Below are positions 44,097-53,438 of a stretch of 64,000 nt of DNA, in pieces. This DNA is from Mycolicibacterium aubagnense (lineage in GTDB: Bacteria; Actinomycetota; Actinomycetes; Mycobacteriales; Mycobacteriaceae). Below the pieces are notes generated by a model. That model saw nothing but the letters and a program-made list of their open reading frames with translations, was not told where the DNA came from and did not search any database. Within the stretch, counting starts at the first letter, position 1, and each line of letters opens with the position of its first letter. The stretch covers positions 3,162,001-3,226,000 of the forward strand of contig NZ_AP022577.1 in the NCBI RefSeq assembly GCF_010730955.1, written 5' to 3'. A program made the translations under genes and the position numbers.

Positions 44097-45832
44097 CACG
44101 GCTCCTCACCGACAGGCGCGCGCAAGGAGAACCAGTAGAAACCATGCCCGGGCAGCGTCAACAGGTACGGCAGCTCCCCGATGCGGGGGAACTCAACCCG
44201 GCCGGTCAGTTCAACCGGGGTGTAGCCGTTCCAATGCTGCAGGTTCAGTTCGATCGGTTGGGGAAAACGGGACAAATTGTTGACGCAGAGAACGGTGTCC
44301 ACTTCACCATCGCCGTCGAACTCGCGCACGTACGTCAGCGCCGACGGATTGGACCCGCCCAGCTCCCGGAACGAGCCCACGGCGAACGCATCGTGCCGCC
44401 GCCGCACGGCGAGCATGGTGCGCGTCCAGTTCAGAAGGGAATTCGAAATATCGCGCTGTGCTTCGACATTCACCGCCTGGTAGCCGTAGATCGGGTCCTG
44501 GCTCGGCGGCACGTACAGCCGGCCGGGGTTGGCGGTCGAGAACCCGGCGTTGCGGTCCGGTGACCACTGCATGGGGGTTCGCACGCCGTCGCGGTCACCG
44601 AGCCAGATGATGTCGCCCATCCCGATCTCGTCACCGTAGTACAGGACCGGGGATCCAGGTAGCGACAACAACATCGCGGTGAACAGTTCGGTCTGGTTGC
44701 GGTCGTTCTCCAACAACGGGGCCAGCCGCCGGCGGATGCCGACGTTGGCCTTCATCCGCGGATCCTTGGCGTACTCCGAGTACATGTAGTCGCGCTCGTC
44801 GTCGGTGACCATCTCCAGGGTCAGCTCGTCGTGATTGCGCAGAAAGATGCCCCACTGAGCCAAGTCCGGTATCGGTGGGGTCTGGGCCAGGATCTCCGAG
44901 ATCGGGAAGCGCGATTCCCGACGGACCGCCATGAAAATCCTTGGCATCAGCGGGAAATGGAAGGCCATGTGGCATTCGTCGCCGCCGGTCTCCGGGTCGC
45001 CGAAATACGCGACGACGTCCGCCGGCCACTGGTTGGCCTCGGCCAGCAGCACCCGGCCCGGGTATTCGTCGTCGATCACCTTGCGGCAGCGTTTGAGGAA
45101 GGCATGCGTCTCGGGCAGATTCTCGCAGTTGGTGCCCTCGCGCTCGAACAGGTACGGCACCGCGTCCAGCCGGAACCCGTCGATGCCCAGGCTCAGCCAG
45201 AAGCGGAGCACGTCGATCATCGCTTCCTGCACGGCAGGGTTGTCGTAGTTCAGGTCGGGCTGGTGCGAGAAGAACCGGTGCCAGTAAAACTGCTTGCGCA
45301 CGGCGTCGAAGGTCCAGTTGGACTCTTCGGTGTCGACGAAGATGACGCGTGCGTCCTGGTACTTCTCGCTGGTGTCGCTCCATACGTAGTAGTCGCCGTA
45401 GGGCCCGGTGGGGTCCCGGCGGGATTCCTGAAACCACGCGTGCGTATCCGAGGTGTGGTTCATCACCAGGTCGGTGATGACGCGGATACCGCGCCGGTGC
45501 GCGGCGTCCAGCAGGGCGACGAAGTCCTCGACGGTGCCGAACTCCGGCAGCACCTTGTAGAAGTCGCGGATGTCGTAGCCGCCGTCACGCAACGGCGAAT
45601 CATAGAAAGGTGGCAACCAAATACAGTCGACACCAAGCCATTTCAAATAGTCGAGTCGCTCAGTGAGACCTCGGAGGTCACCTGAGCCGTCGGCGTCTGA
45701 GTCGTAGAAGGCACGGACCAACACCTCATAGAAAACCGCGCGCTTGAACCAGGTGCGGTCCTCGGGGAGGACCCGCGCGTGTCCGAAGTCCGCGGCGCTT
45801 GGATGTTCCACGCCACCGCCCGAGGCATCCAT
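44096..45832 (-). CDS. treS: Trehalose synthase
   Basis: A 578-residue GH13 enzyme interconverting trehalose and maltose. It has the N-terminal signature [20 protein letters not shown], the nucleophile region [17 protein letters not shown], acid Glu in [10 protein letters not shown] and [16 protein letters not shown] 45832 is chosen; the frame extends into the divergent gene. With mak it feeds trehalose into glucan synthesis. Confidence 0.95.
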   Translation of the reverse strand: MDASGGGVEHPSAADFGHARVLPEDRTWFKRAVFYEVLVRAFYDSDADGSGDLRGLTERLDYLKWLGVDCIWLPPFYDSPLRDGGYDIRDFYKVLPEFGTVEDFVALLDAAHRRGIRVITDLVMNHTSDTHAWFQESRRDPTGPYGDYYVWSDTSEKYQDARVIFVDTEESNWTFDAVRKQFYWHRFFSHQPDLNYDNPAVQEAMIDVLRFWLSLGIDGFRLDAVPYLFEREGTNCENLPETHAFLKRCRKVIDDEYPGRVLLAEANQWPADVVAYFGDPETGGDECHMAFHFPLMPRIFMAVRRESRFPISEILAQTPPIPDLAQWGIFLRNHDELTLEMVTDDERDYMYSEYAKDPRMKANVGIRRRLAPLLENDRNQTELFTAMLLSLPGSPVLYYGDEIGMGDIIWLGDRDGVRTPMQWSPDRNAGFSTANPGRLYVPPSQDPIYGYQAVNVEAQRDISNSLLNWTRTMLAVRRRHDAFAVGSFRELGGSNPSALTYVREFDGDGEVDTVLCVNNLSRFPQPIELNLQHWNGYTPVELTGRVEFPRIGELPYLLTLPGHGFYWFSLRAPVGEEP

Positions 45833-45870
45833 CGCCAACCAACGTACCCGCGTCGCAGTAGGGTGCAAAC

Positions 45871-46671
45871 GTGGCGACACGCGATCATGGTGACCCAGGT
45901 GATGCCCCGACGATCCCGCCGCCGCTGGCAGCAATCGTCACGCCGGCCCGGCCGTCGGCCGCTGAAGAGGCCCGCACCATTGCCGCCTCGACCAACACCG
46001 GGACCCTGGCAACCCTGACCGCCGACGGCGACCCGTGGGCCTCGATGGTCACGTATGGACTCCTCGACGGCGCGCCGGTGCTGTGCGTCTCGAACCTCGC
46101 CGAACATGGCCGCAACCTGGCCGGTGATCAGCGGGCCAGCATCTCGATCATCGCGGCCAGCGCCGACAAGGATCCGCTGGCCGGTGGCCGGGTGACCCTG
46201 GCGGGACGGGTGGCGCGCCCCGAGGGCGCCGAACGTGATGCCGCCCGGGACGCCCACGTGGCTGCCGTCCCCGCCGCGAAGTACTACATCGACTACAGCG
46301 ACTTCGCGCTGTGGGTGCTGCACGTCGACCGGGTTCGGTGGGTCGGCGGCTACGGCCGCATGGATTCGACTACGGGCGCGGATTACGCTGCGGCCCAGCC
46401 GGATCCGGTGACGCCGTCGGCCGCCGGGGCCATCGCGCACCTCAACGCCGACCACGCGGACTCGCTCGCGGCGATGGCCAGGGTGCTGGGCGGATACCCC
46501 GACACCGAGTCGGCGACCTGCACCGGCGCCGACCGCTACGGCCTGGATCTGCGGGTCGATACCGCCCGCGGCATGGCCTATACCCGCGTCGGATACGCCG
46601 AGCCGCTGCAGTCCATCGACGAATTGCGTTCAGCGGCGGTCGAATTAGCACGGCTGTCCCGGCAGGCATAG
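45871..46671 (+). CDS. HugZ-like pyridoxamine-oxidase-fold protein with DUF2470
   Basis: This 266-residue protein has a split-barrel flavin/heme-binding N-terminal domain ([40 protein letters not shown]) and a C-terminal DUF2470 part ([20 protein letters not shown]). The family includes heme-utilisation oxygenases. GTG 45871 places it 38 bases from treS, divergent. Confidence 0.8.
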   Translation: MATRDHGDPGDAPTIPPPLAAIVTPARPSAAEEARTIAASTNTGTLATLTADGDPWASMVTYGLLDGAPVLCVSNLAEHGRNLAGDQRASISIIAASADKDPLAGGRVTLAGRVARPEGAERDAARDAHVAAVPAAKYYIDYSDFALWVLHVDRVRWVGGYGRMDSTTGADYAAAQPDPVTPSAAGAIAHLNADHADSLAAMARVLGGYPDTESATCTGADRYGLDLRVDTARGMAYTRVGYAEPLQSIDELRSAAVELARLSRQA

Positions 46672-46681
46672 CATTCGCACC

Positions 46682-47251
46682 ATGTCTGATCGCCCCGCCA
46701 GCTGGGAAGCCGCATTCGACCTGATCCGCACCCGCGGTTACGAGCGCCGTGAAGAGCCGTTCCGGCTGGCCAGCGGGCAGCTGAGCCACGACTACATCGA
46801 CGGCAAGTTCGCCATCGACAACGGCGTCAGCCTCACGGTCGTCAGCAAGGCCGTGGCTGAACTGGCCGCGCTGCGCGGCATCGAGTTCGATGCCGTCGGC
46901 GGCCTGACCATGGGCGCCGACCCGCTGGCGCACGGCGTCGCGATGGTCACCGGCAAGGCCTGGTTCTCGGTCCGCAAGGAACAGAAGTCGCGCGGGCGTG
47001 AGCAGTGGATCGAGGGCACCCGCATCGAGCCCGGCATGCGGGTGCTGCTGGTCGACGACGTGATCAGCACCGGCGGCTCCACGGAGATCGCCTATGAGCG
47101 CGTCACCTCCGTGGGCGCCGTGGTCACCGGCGTCATCCCGATGGTCGACCGTGGCGACATCGCCACCGAGCGTTTCGCCAAGCGCGGCGTGCCGTTTGCC
47201 GCCCTGGTCAGCTACCGCGATCTCGGTATCGAACCGGTCAAGGACGTCTAA
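46682..47251 (+). CDS. Orotate phosphoribosyltransferase-like protein
   Basis: A 189-residue type I phosphoribosyltransferase: the PRPP motif VLLVDDVISTGGSTEIAYER, FAIDNGVSLTVVSKAVAELA and FSVRKEQKSRGREQWIEG match the PyrE family. Whether it is the main pyrimidine enzyme or a PyrE paralogue is unclear. It lies 10 bases after the HugZ-like gene. Confidence 0.8.
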   Translation: MSDRPASWEAAFDLIRTRGYERREEPFRLASGQLSHDYIDGKFAIDNGVSLTVVSKAVAELAALRGIEFDAVGGLTMGADPLAHGVAMVTGKAWFSVRKEQKSRGREQWIEGTRIEPGMRVLLVDDVISTGGSTEIAYERVTSVGAVVTGVIPMVDRGDIATERFAKRGVPFAALVSYRDLGIEPVKDV

Positions 47252-47311
47252 AGCGCGGACACGCGCGCCGATACCGAGCAATTGGCGCGAGCCACCCCTA
47301 GCATCTGGAAG

Positions 47312-47914
47312 GTGGCTGACAGCGACGACGCAGAGCGCGATCCATCACCGGGTGGAGTGCTGGAATCGTCCGTCGAGGCGGCCGGCGGCGACCCGGACAC
47401 TGATCCGTTCCGCGCGGTCGACCCGGGCCCGCATGGCACCGGACCGTTTGCCGGGCCGACGACCGGCTCGTTCGTCATCCCCGAACCGGAGCCGACCGGC
47501 GACACCTTTGACGCGTTCAACACCGACACGTGGCGGTTCCGTCAGCCGCCGCCGCCCTGGTATCGGACGAAAGATGCGCGGCTGCTGCTGATCGCGGTGG
47601 CGGTCGCGGTGGTCGCCCTCGTCGTCTCGCTGGTGGTCCTGGCCACGCGCCGGGACTCGGGGTCGGATCAGCCGACACCGGTGGAGCCGGCACCGACGAC
47701 CACCACGACAACGACGACGACGACGCCCGCGCCGGTCACCTCGTCGACCTCTACTCCGGTGCCGCCGCCCCCACCACCGGCCGAGCCGCCGCCCGCCGCA
47801 GTGCCACCTGCCGGGCACGCGCCGGCCGAGTCCGCCACCCCGACGGCGCGCGGGCCGGAGATCAACGTGACCCGGATGCCCATGAGCGTCGCCCCGAACC
47901 CACACCACCGCTGA
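47312..47914 (+). CDS. Single-span membrane protein with Thr/Pro-rich exterior
   Basis: The 200-residue protein has an acidic N-terminal about 85 residues, one transmembrane helix ([20 protein letters not shown]) and an outward-facing Thr/Pro tract including ten consecutive Thr-type residues, then a proline run. Function unknown. GTG 47312 is the preferred start. The stop overlaps the next start (TGATG). Confidence 0.7.
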   Translation: MADSDDAERDPSPGGVLESSVEAAGGDPDTDPFRAVDPGPHGTGPFAGPTTGSFVIPEPEPTGDTFDAFNTDTWRFRQPPPPWYRTKDARLLLIAVAVAVVALVVSLVVLATRRDSGSDQPTPVEPAPTTTTTTTTTTPAPVTSSTSTPVPPPPPPAEPPPAAVPPAGHAPAESATPTARGPEINVTRMPMSVAPNPHHR

Positions 47915-48315
47915 TGTCCGATCCCGCCGCCCTCTTCTCCGCCGCGCCCGTCGCGGTACTGGCCACGGTGTCCGCCGAGGGCCAGCCACATGTGGTCCCG
48001 GTGGTCTTCGCGGTCAGCGGGGACCTGCTCTACACCGCGGTCGACGCCAAACGGAAGTCGACGCAGCATCTGCGGCGGCTGGACAACATCGCGGCCAACC
48101 CACGCGTGAGCCTGCTCGCCGAGCAATACGACGACGACTGGTCCCACCTCTGGTGGGCCCGGGCCGACGGCATCGCCACCGTCCATCCGAGCGGCGACGA
48201 GATGGCGATCGGCTACTCACTGCTGCGGGCCAAGTACCACCAGTACGACCGGGTGGCGTTGGACGGCCCGGTGATCCGGGTGGCGATCACCCGATGGAGT
48301 TCCTGGCACGCTTGA
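47914..48315 (+). CDS. PPOX-class F420-dependent enzyme
   Basis: A 133-residue split-barrel protein: [40 protein letters not shown] and [14 protein letters not shown] match the small F420/FMN-binding PPOX family (Rv0121c in context). Substrate unknown. Confidence 0.8.
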   Translation: MSDPAALFSAAPVAVLATVSAEGQPHVVPVVFAVSGDLLYTAVDAKRKSTQHLRRLDNIAANPRVSLLAEQYDDDWSHLWWARADGIATVHPSGDEMAIGYSLLRAKYHQYDRVALDGPVIRVAITRWSSWHA

Positions 48316-48461
48316 GCCGCATGGCGATCAAGCGGCGAGGTACGAGCCGCGATGTGGGGGCACCTCCCGCTTGCGGGGGAGAATGCGGCAAGTGCATTGA
48401 GTCTTGTGCCGGACCTCGCGTCAGGAGCATGGTGGACGTGAGTCGTCGATAGGGGCACGCC

Positions 48462-50510
48462 ATGGCGGACAAGTCGAATAACTCATCTGGCGCCGCGCCC
48501 AGCGCGGACAGTCCGGCGTCGATCCGAAATGTGGTTCTGGTCGGGCCATCTGGGTCCGGCAAGACCACCTTGGTCGAGGCCCTGCTGCTCCAGGCGGGCG
48601 TGCTGACGCGGGCGGGGACGGTGCTCGACGGCACCACCGTCTGCGATCACGAGCCGGCAGAAGTCGAGCAGCAGCGGTCGGCCGGGTTGGCTTTGGCGTC
48701 CCTGCCGCACGGGTCGGTGAAGGTCAACCTCCTCGACACCCCGGGCTACGCCGATTTCGTCGGTGAGCTGCGGGCCGGGCTGCGGGCTGCCGACTGCGCA
48801 TTGTTCGTGATGGCCGCCAACGACGTGGTGGACGCTGCCACCAAGGCGTTGTGGCGGGAATGCGCTGACGTCGGGATGCCGCGCGCCGTGGTGGTGACCA
48901 AGCTGGATCACGCTCGCGCCACGTTCGCGGGCGCAGTGGAGTCCGCACGGGAATCCTTCGGGGACAAGGTGATTCCGCTGTATCTGCCGGCCGGGGACGG
49001 GCTGGTCTCGCTGCTCGCGGACGATGCGACGCTGATCGAGGGCATCATCGAGGAGTCCGAGGACGAGACGTTGATGGAGCGCTACCTGGGCGGCGAGCAG
49101 ATCGACAACGCGGTGCTGGTTGCCGACCTCGAGCGAGCGGTGGCCCGCGGTTCGTTCTTCCCGGTTATCCCGGTATGCAGCACGACCGGGGTCGGCGCCG
49201 CCGAACTGCTCGACGTCATCGTCCGCGGATTCCCCTCTCCCCCCGAGCATGTGCCACCGCAGGTGTTCACCCCGGCCGGCGTGGAAAAGCCCGCGCCCGC
49301 CTGCGATCCCGACGCACCACTGTTGGCAGAGGTGGTGAAGACGACGTCGGACCCGTACGTCGGCAAGGTCAGTCTGGTCCGGGTGTTCTCCGGCACCATC
49401 AGGCCCGACACGACGGTTCACGTGTCGGGCCATTTCAATTCATTCGCCGACTCGGCCGCAGGGTGTGCCGAACACGAGGACCACGACGAAGACGAGCGCG
49501 TCGGCGCCCTGTCCTTTCCGCTGGGTCGGAAGCTTCGTCCGGCCGCTGAGGTGATCGCCGGTGACATCTGCGCGATCGCGCGGCTGACGTGCGCCGAGAC
49601 CGGAGACACGCTGTCCGACAAGGCCTCCCCGCTGGTGTGCAGGCCCTGGACCATGCCGGCACCGTTGCTCCCGATGGCGGTCATACCGCACGCGAAGACC
49701 GACGAGGACAAGCTGTCGGTGGGGCTGGCTCGGCTGTCCGCCGAGGATCCGACGCTGCGCATCGAGCAGAACCCGCAGACCCATCAGATCGTGTTGTGGT
49801 GCATGGGCGAAGCCCACTGCGCGGTGGTGCTCGACGCACTGTCGCGGCGGTTCGGCGTCGCGGTCGACACCACAGAACTGCGGGTGCCGCTGCGAGAGAC
49901 GTTCGGCGGCAACGCAAAAGGGCACGGACGGCACGTCAAACAGTCGGGCGGGCACGGGCAGTTCGCGGTGTGTGACATCACCGTCGAGCCGCTGCCCGAA
50001 GGGGCCGGATTCGAGTTCGTCGACAAGGTCGTGGGCGGCTCGGTGCCGCGTCAGTTCATCCCGAGCGTGGAGAAAGGTGTTCGCGCCCAGATGGACCGGG
50101 GCATCTGCGGGTACCCGATGGTCGACATCCGCGTGACGCTGCTGGACGGCAAGGCGCACAGCGTGGATTCGTCGGACTACGCCTTCCAACTCGCGGGCGG
50201 ACTGGCGCTGCGCGAGGCGGCCGCCACCGCTTCGGTGAATCTGCTCGAGCCCATCGACAGCGTGCATATCGTGGTGCCCGACGACATGGTGGGTGCGGTC
50301 ATGAGCGACCTGTCCGGGCGGCGAGGCCGCGTGCTGGGCACCGATACGGCGGGCGATTCCTGCACCGGCATCGACGCCGAGGTTCCGGAGATCGAGCTGA
50401 CCCGGTATCCGATCGAACTGCGGTCGTTGTCCCACGGAGCCGGGTCGTTCACCCGGTCCTTCGCCCGGTATGAACCGATGCCGGAAGCGGTGGCAGCGCG
50501 GGTGCGATGA
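48462..50510 (+). CDS. fusA2: Elongation factor G-like protein EF-G2
   Basis: The 682-residue EF-G paralogue has G1 GPSGSGKTTLVEALLL, G3 LLDTPGYADFV and G4 TKLDHA, then domains II-V (GGSVPRQFIPSVEKGVRAQM, LSGRRGRVLGT). It corresponds to FusA2 (Rv0120c); homologues in M. smegmatis are reported not to substitute for EF-G. The G2 threonine region (QQRSAGLALASLP) differs from canonical EF-G. Confidence 0.9.
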   Translation: MADKSNNSSGAAPSADSPASIRNVVLVGPSGSGKTTLVEALLLQAGVLTRAGTVLDGTTVCDHEPAEVEQQRSAGLALASLPHGSVKVNLLDTPGYADFVGELRAGLRAADCALFVMAANDVVDAATKALWRECADVGMPRAVVVTKLDHARATFAGAVESARESFGDKVIPLYLPAGDGLVSLLADDATLIEGIIEESEDETLMERYLGGEQIDNAVLVADLERAVARGSFFPVIPVCSTTGVGAAELLDVIVRGFPSPPEHVPPQVFTPAGVEKPAPACDPDAPLLAEVVKTTSDPYVGKVSLVRVFSGTIRPDTTVHVSGHFNSFADSAAGCAEHEDHDEDERVGALSFPLGRKLRPAAEVIAGDICAIARLTCAETGDTLSDKASPLVCRPWTMPAPLLPMAVIPHAKTDEDKLSVGLARLSAEDPTLRIEQNPQTHQIVLWCMGEAHCAVVLDALSRRFGVAVDTTELRVPLRETFGGNAKGHGRHVKQSGGHGQFAVCDITVEPLPEGAGFEFVDKVVGGSVPRQFIPSVEKGVRAQMDRGICGYPMVDIRVTLLDGKAHSVDSSDYAFQLAGGLALREAAATASVNLLEPIDSVHIVVPDDMVGAVMSDLSGRRGRVLGTDTAGDSCTGIDAEVPEIELTRYPIELRSLSHGAGSFTRSFARYEPMPEAVAARVR

Positions 50511-50553
50511 CCCCGCCGAAGTGATCCACGACTTTGGCAAACCTGATCGTGAC

Positions 50554-50571
50554 TGACATCACCCGATGTCA
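50554..50571. promoter_or_regulatory. Palindrome upstream of secreted esterase
   Basis: TGACATC-ACCC-GATGTCA is a perfect 7-4-7 dyad 42 bases before the ATG of the esterase gene: a candidate operator or the stem of a fusA2 terminator. Confidence 0.4.
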
Positions 50572-50612
50572 TAGTGTCGTCAGATTCGTGCGCGCGCGAG
50601 CGGGCACCAGAG

Positions 50613-52415
50613 ATGTCAAAGGGGACACCGGTGGGGACACAGTCGGGGCTCAGTCGGCGTAAATCCAGTCGCTACCGACTGGCGGTGATCGCCGCGGCCA
50701 TGGGTATCGCGGCCGCGACCAGCCAGAACGTCGCGTGGGCCGAGACCGGGACCACCAGTTCGCCGGGCACGTCGTCGCAGTCGGGCGCCACACACACAAG
50801 CCCCACGAAAGAGGACGCGCCGTCCAAGCCCAAACCGAAGCCGGGCAATAAGGACAAGACGGCCGGCACGGACTCCACCAAAGACGCCAACGACTCTGAC
50901 AAGTCCAACACCAAGCCGGCCATCGACACCTCGGGCACCGACACCTCGGCCACCGACACCGACGTCAAGCCGGATACCAAGCCCGAGGCCAAGCCCGCCA
51001 CAAAACCGGCGAAACCCCTTGTCACACAAAATGGATCTGAACTGGTCAAACCGGCCGGCGACCTCAAGAAGTCACCGAAGCTCAAGCCGGCCACCGCGAG
51101 CACCCCCGTCAAGGACGCCGCGGCCGCCACCGCACCTACTGCCGCCACCGCACCTGCCAACACGCCCGCTCCGAGCGCCGCCACCGCACCCGCCAACACA
51201 CTCGCGCCGACCACTCGGCTGGCCGCCCTGGCAACCACCACCAACACCGTCGGCACTCTGACGACGCCGACGCCACCGCAGCCGCTGAACCCGATCGCCA
51301 CGATCCTCCAGCTGCCGGGGCGCCTCATCAATTCCGTACTCCAAGCGCTGGACCTGACGGTCTCGCAGAGCGGCCCGAAGAGCCCGTTCAACTGGTCACC
51401 CATTTCCGAGGCGCTGTTCGCGGGATTCCGGCGCATCGAGGACATGCTCGGGCTGAGCAAGACCCCCACCTCGGCGCCCGTGGTACCGGAGCTCACCTAC
51501 ACCGGCCCCACCAGCGGCGACACCCCGACGGTATCCCAGTTCCTGAACGCCGCAGCCGACGCCTACGTGCTCGGCGGCCAACCCGGTGACCTGAAGCCGT
51601 TCACCGTCAACGGTTTTCAGATGCAGACCTTCAATCCGTTGTCGGGCGCCGTCGGCAAGGCCTGGGTGACGCCCGAGGGGAAGATCATCATCGCGTACCA
51701 GGGCACGACGGGCGGCACCAATCTGTTGTTCCATCCGCTGATCGCGCTGTCGCAGATCGTCACGGACATGCAGATCATCTTCACCAACACCACGCCGCAG
51801 GCGTTCTGGGACTCGTTGGCGTTCGAGCGCACGGTCCAAGCCGCGGCAGCCCAGCAGGGTTACACCACCGATGACATCTACGTCACGGGCCACTCACTGG
51901 GCGGTTGGGAGGCCCAGTTCGTCGCGCAGAAGACGGGCCTCGGCGGTATCGGCTTCGAAGGTCCCGGCCTGAACACGTCAGTGCCCGGCAACAACAGCGC
52001 GGCGCAGAATTTCGTCAACGTGGAGACCTACGGCGACACCGCGGCGTACTTCTCCACCGATCTCCCGGGGCTGCAGCCGTTCATGCCGGCTTACGACCCC
52101 ACCGGCGGCAGCAAGCCGCACTACGGCAACATCGTGATGATCGGCGACCCGACGGCCGTGAACCCGCTGCTCAACGCGTCCGCGCTGTGGGGTCCGAACC
52201 CGATCAACGACATCGTCTTCGCCGTCGACATTCTCGGTAACTTCTTAGAGCACCACCTGCCCGGCATGCAGGCCTACAACCTCGGCGTGGCGCCGGATCC
52301 CGGTGTGGTGCCGTGGCTGGGCTCCTACACCGGGTCGATCAACGACTGGGGCGGCCTGGACATCTTCGAACTGCAGCAGGCGGCGTCCGACGCCGGTGTC
52401 CTCGTCGCCCCGTAG
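50613..52415 (+). CDS. Secreted serine esterase/lipase with Thr/Lys/Pro/Ala linker
   Basis: A 600-residue exported protein: positively charged N-terminus, hydrophobic signal (YRLAVIAAAMGIAAATSQNV, AWA cleavage), a low-complexity region to about residue 215, then an alpha/beta hydrolase domain. The nucleophile elbow VTGHSLGGWEAQF (about residues 424-436) indicates lipase/esterase activity; the Asp and His of the triad are probably in the C-terminal 150 residues. It resembles mycobacterial lipases without a PE domain. Confidence 0.75.
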   Translation: MSKGTPVGTQSGLSRRKSSRYRLAVIAAAMGIAAATSQNVAWAETGTTSSPGTSSQSGATHTSPTKEDAPSKPKPKPGNKDKTAGTDSTKDANDSDKSNTKPAIDTSGTDTSATDTDVKPDTKPEAKPATKPAKPLVTQNGSELVKPAGDLKKSPKLKPATASTPVKDAAAATAPTAATAPANTPAPSAATAPANTLAPTTRLAALATTTNTVGTLTTPTPPQPLNPIATILQLPGRLINSVLQALDLTVSQSGPKSPFNWSPISEALFAGFRRIEDMLGLSKTPTSAPVVPELTYTGPTSGDTPTVSQFLNAAADAYVLGGQPGDLKPFTVNGFQMQTFNPLSGAVGKAWVTPEGKIIIAYQGTTGGTNLLFHPLIALSQIVTDMQIIFTNTTPQAFWDSLAFERTVQAAAAQQGYTTDDIYVTGHSLGGWEAQFVAQKTGLGGIGFEGPGLNTSVPGNNSAAQNFVNVETYGDTAAYFSTDLPGLQPFMPAYDPTGGSKPHYGNIVMIGDPTAVNPLLNASALWGPNPINDIVFAVDILGNFLEHHLPGMQAYNLGVAPDPGVVPWLGSYTGSINDWGGLDIFELQQAASDAGVLVAP

Positions 52416-52420
52416 TGAGC

Positions 52421-52469
52421 GATTTGTGCACGATTTTCCGCGGCTGCCGCGGAAAATCGTGCACAAATC
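52421..52469. repeat. Long palindromic element, copy 2
   Basis: Perfect 23-base arms 52421-52443 and 52447-52469 around CTG; core GTGCACGATTTTCCGCGG. It lies 5 bases after the esterase stop, before the co-directional AbiEi/DUF559 gene. Confidence 0.9.
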
Positions 52470-52513
52470 CCCGTTGATGGAACCGCAGGGCCGCAGCCAA
52501 CGTCCGAATCTGT

Positions 52514-53383
52514 GTGCTTGATGACTACCTTCGCCGCCACGATGGCGTAATCACCCGCGCCCAAGCCCGGACTGCCGGAATCAGCGACGACGCCATCAGC
52601 CGCCGGGTCCGTTCCGGCCACTGGCTGCGATACGCCCCCGGAGTGTTCTTCGTCGACGACCGTCCATTCAGCGATGCGGCGCGCGTACGCAGTGCAGTGT
52701 GGTCCCATGGGCCCGAGGCCACCGCCAGCGGACTGGCCGCCGCGTGGTGGCTCGGCATCACTCACTACCCGCCAGAGATGGTGGAAGTCACCGTGCCGAA
52801 GATGAGCAATCATCGCAAGCGCGACGGGATCAGGGTTCGGCGCCGCGACCTGCTGCGACAGGACATCATCGAACGCAGCGGACTGCGCGTGACCGCACTT
52901 CCACTGACGGTCATCGAAGCCGCGACCCGCCGCGGCGGTGGCGTCAAGCTGATGGACTCGGCGTTGCAGCGGCACGTCGAGCTGAAACAGCTCTGGGACA
53001 CGCACCTGCGCAACAAAGGGCGACACGGTTCGCCCGCGGCCCGGATACTGCTGCTGGCCGCCGAAGATGGAGCCCGCTCCGCAGCCGAACGCCTACTTGT
53101 AAAACTCCTGCGCCAGAACAAGATCACCGGGTGGAAGGCCAACTTCCCGGTCGCCGGATATAAAGTCGACGTCGTCTTTCAAGCAGCAAGACTTGCCGTC
53201 GAAGTCGACGGGTGGGCCTTTCACAGCAGTGCAGAAGACTTCGAGAACGACCGAAAGCGGCAGAACATCATCTCGCTGCTCGGCTATCAGATCTTGCGGT
53301 TCACCTGGCTCGACCTGACTGAATATCCCGACCGAGTGCTCGCAGAAATACGGAATGCCCTGCAATCCAGGCATGCCGCCTGA
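52514..53383 (+). CDS. AbiEi/DUF559-type protein
   Basis: This 289-residue protein has an AbiEi antitoxin-like winged helix at the N-terminus (DGVITRAQARTAGISDDAIS, SGHWLRYAPGVFFV) and a DUF559 restriction-endonuclease-like C-terminus (VDVVFQAARLAVEVDGWAFH, DFENDRKRQNIISLLGYQIL with E, D and K/Q residues of a PD-(D/E)XK-type core). No partner toxin is adjacent. Such orphans are common in mycobacteria. GTG 52514 lacks a strong ribosome site. Long palindromes flank it on both sides. Confidence 0.75.
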   Translation: MLDDYLRRHDGVITRAQARTAGISDDAISRRVRSGHWLRYAPGVFFVDDRPFSDAARVRSAVWSHGPEATASGLAAAWWLGITHYPPEMVEVTVPKMSNHRKRDGIRVRRRDLLRQDIIERSGLRVTALPLTVIEAATRRGGGVKLMDSALQRHVELKQLWDTHLRNKGRHGSPAARILLLAAEDGARSAAERLLVKLLRQNKITGWKANFPVAGYKVDVVFQAARLAVEVDGWAFHSSAEDFENDRKRQNIISLLGYQILRFTWLDLTEYPDRVLAEIRNALQSRHAA

Positions 53384-53385
53384 GT

Positions 53386-53432
53386 ATTTGTGCACGATTT
53401 TCCGCGGCAACCGCGGAAAATCGTGCACAAAT
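53386..53432. repeat. Long palindromic element, copy 3
   Basis: Perfect 22-base arms 53386-53407 and 53411-53432 around CAA, between convergent genes for the AbiEi/DUF559 protein and a carboxylic acid reductase. Confidence 0.9.
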
Positions 53433-53438
53433 CCCGGG

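Noticed and set aside
50613..52415. PE-PPE family assignment for the secreted esterase
   Set aside because: There is no PE or PPE N-terminal domain; the protein begins with a signal peptide and a low-complexity linker, and only the hydrolase part is lipase-like.
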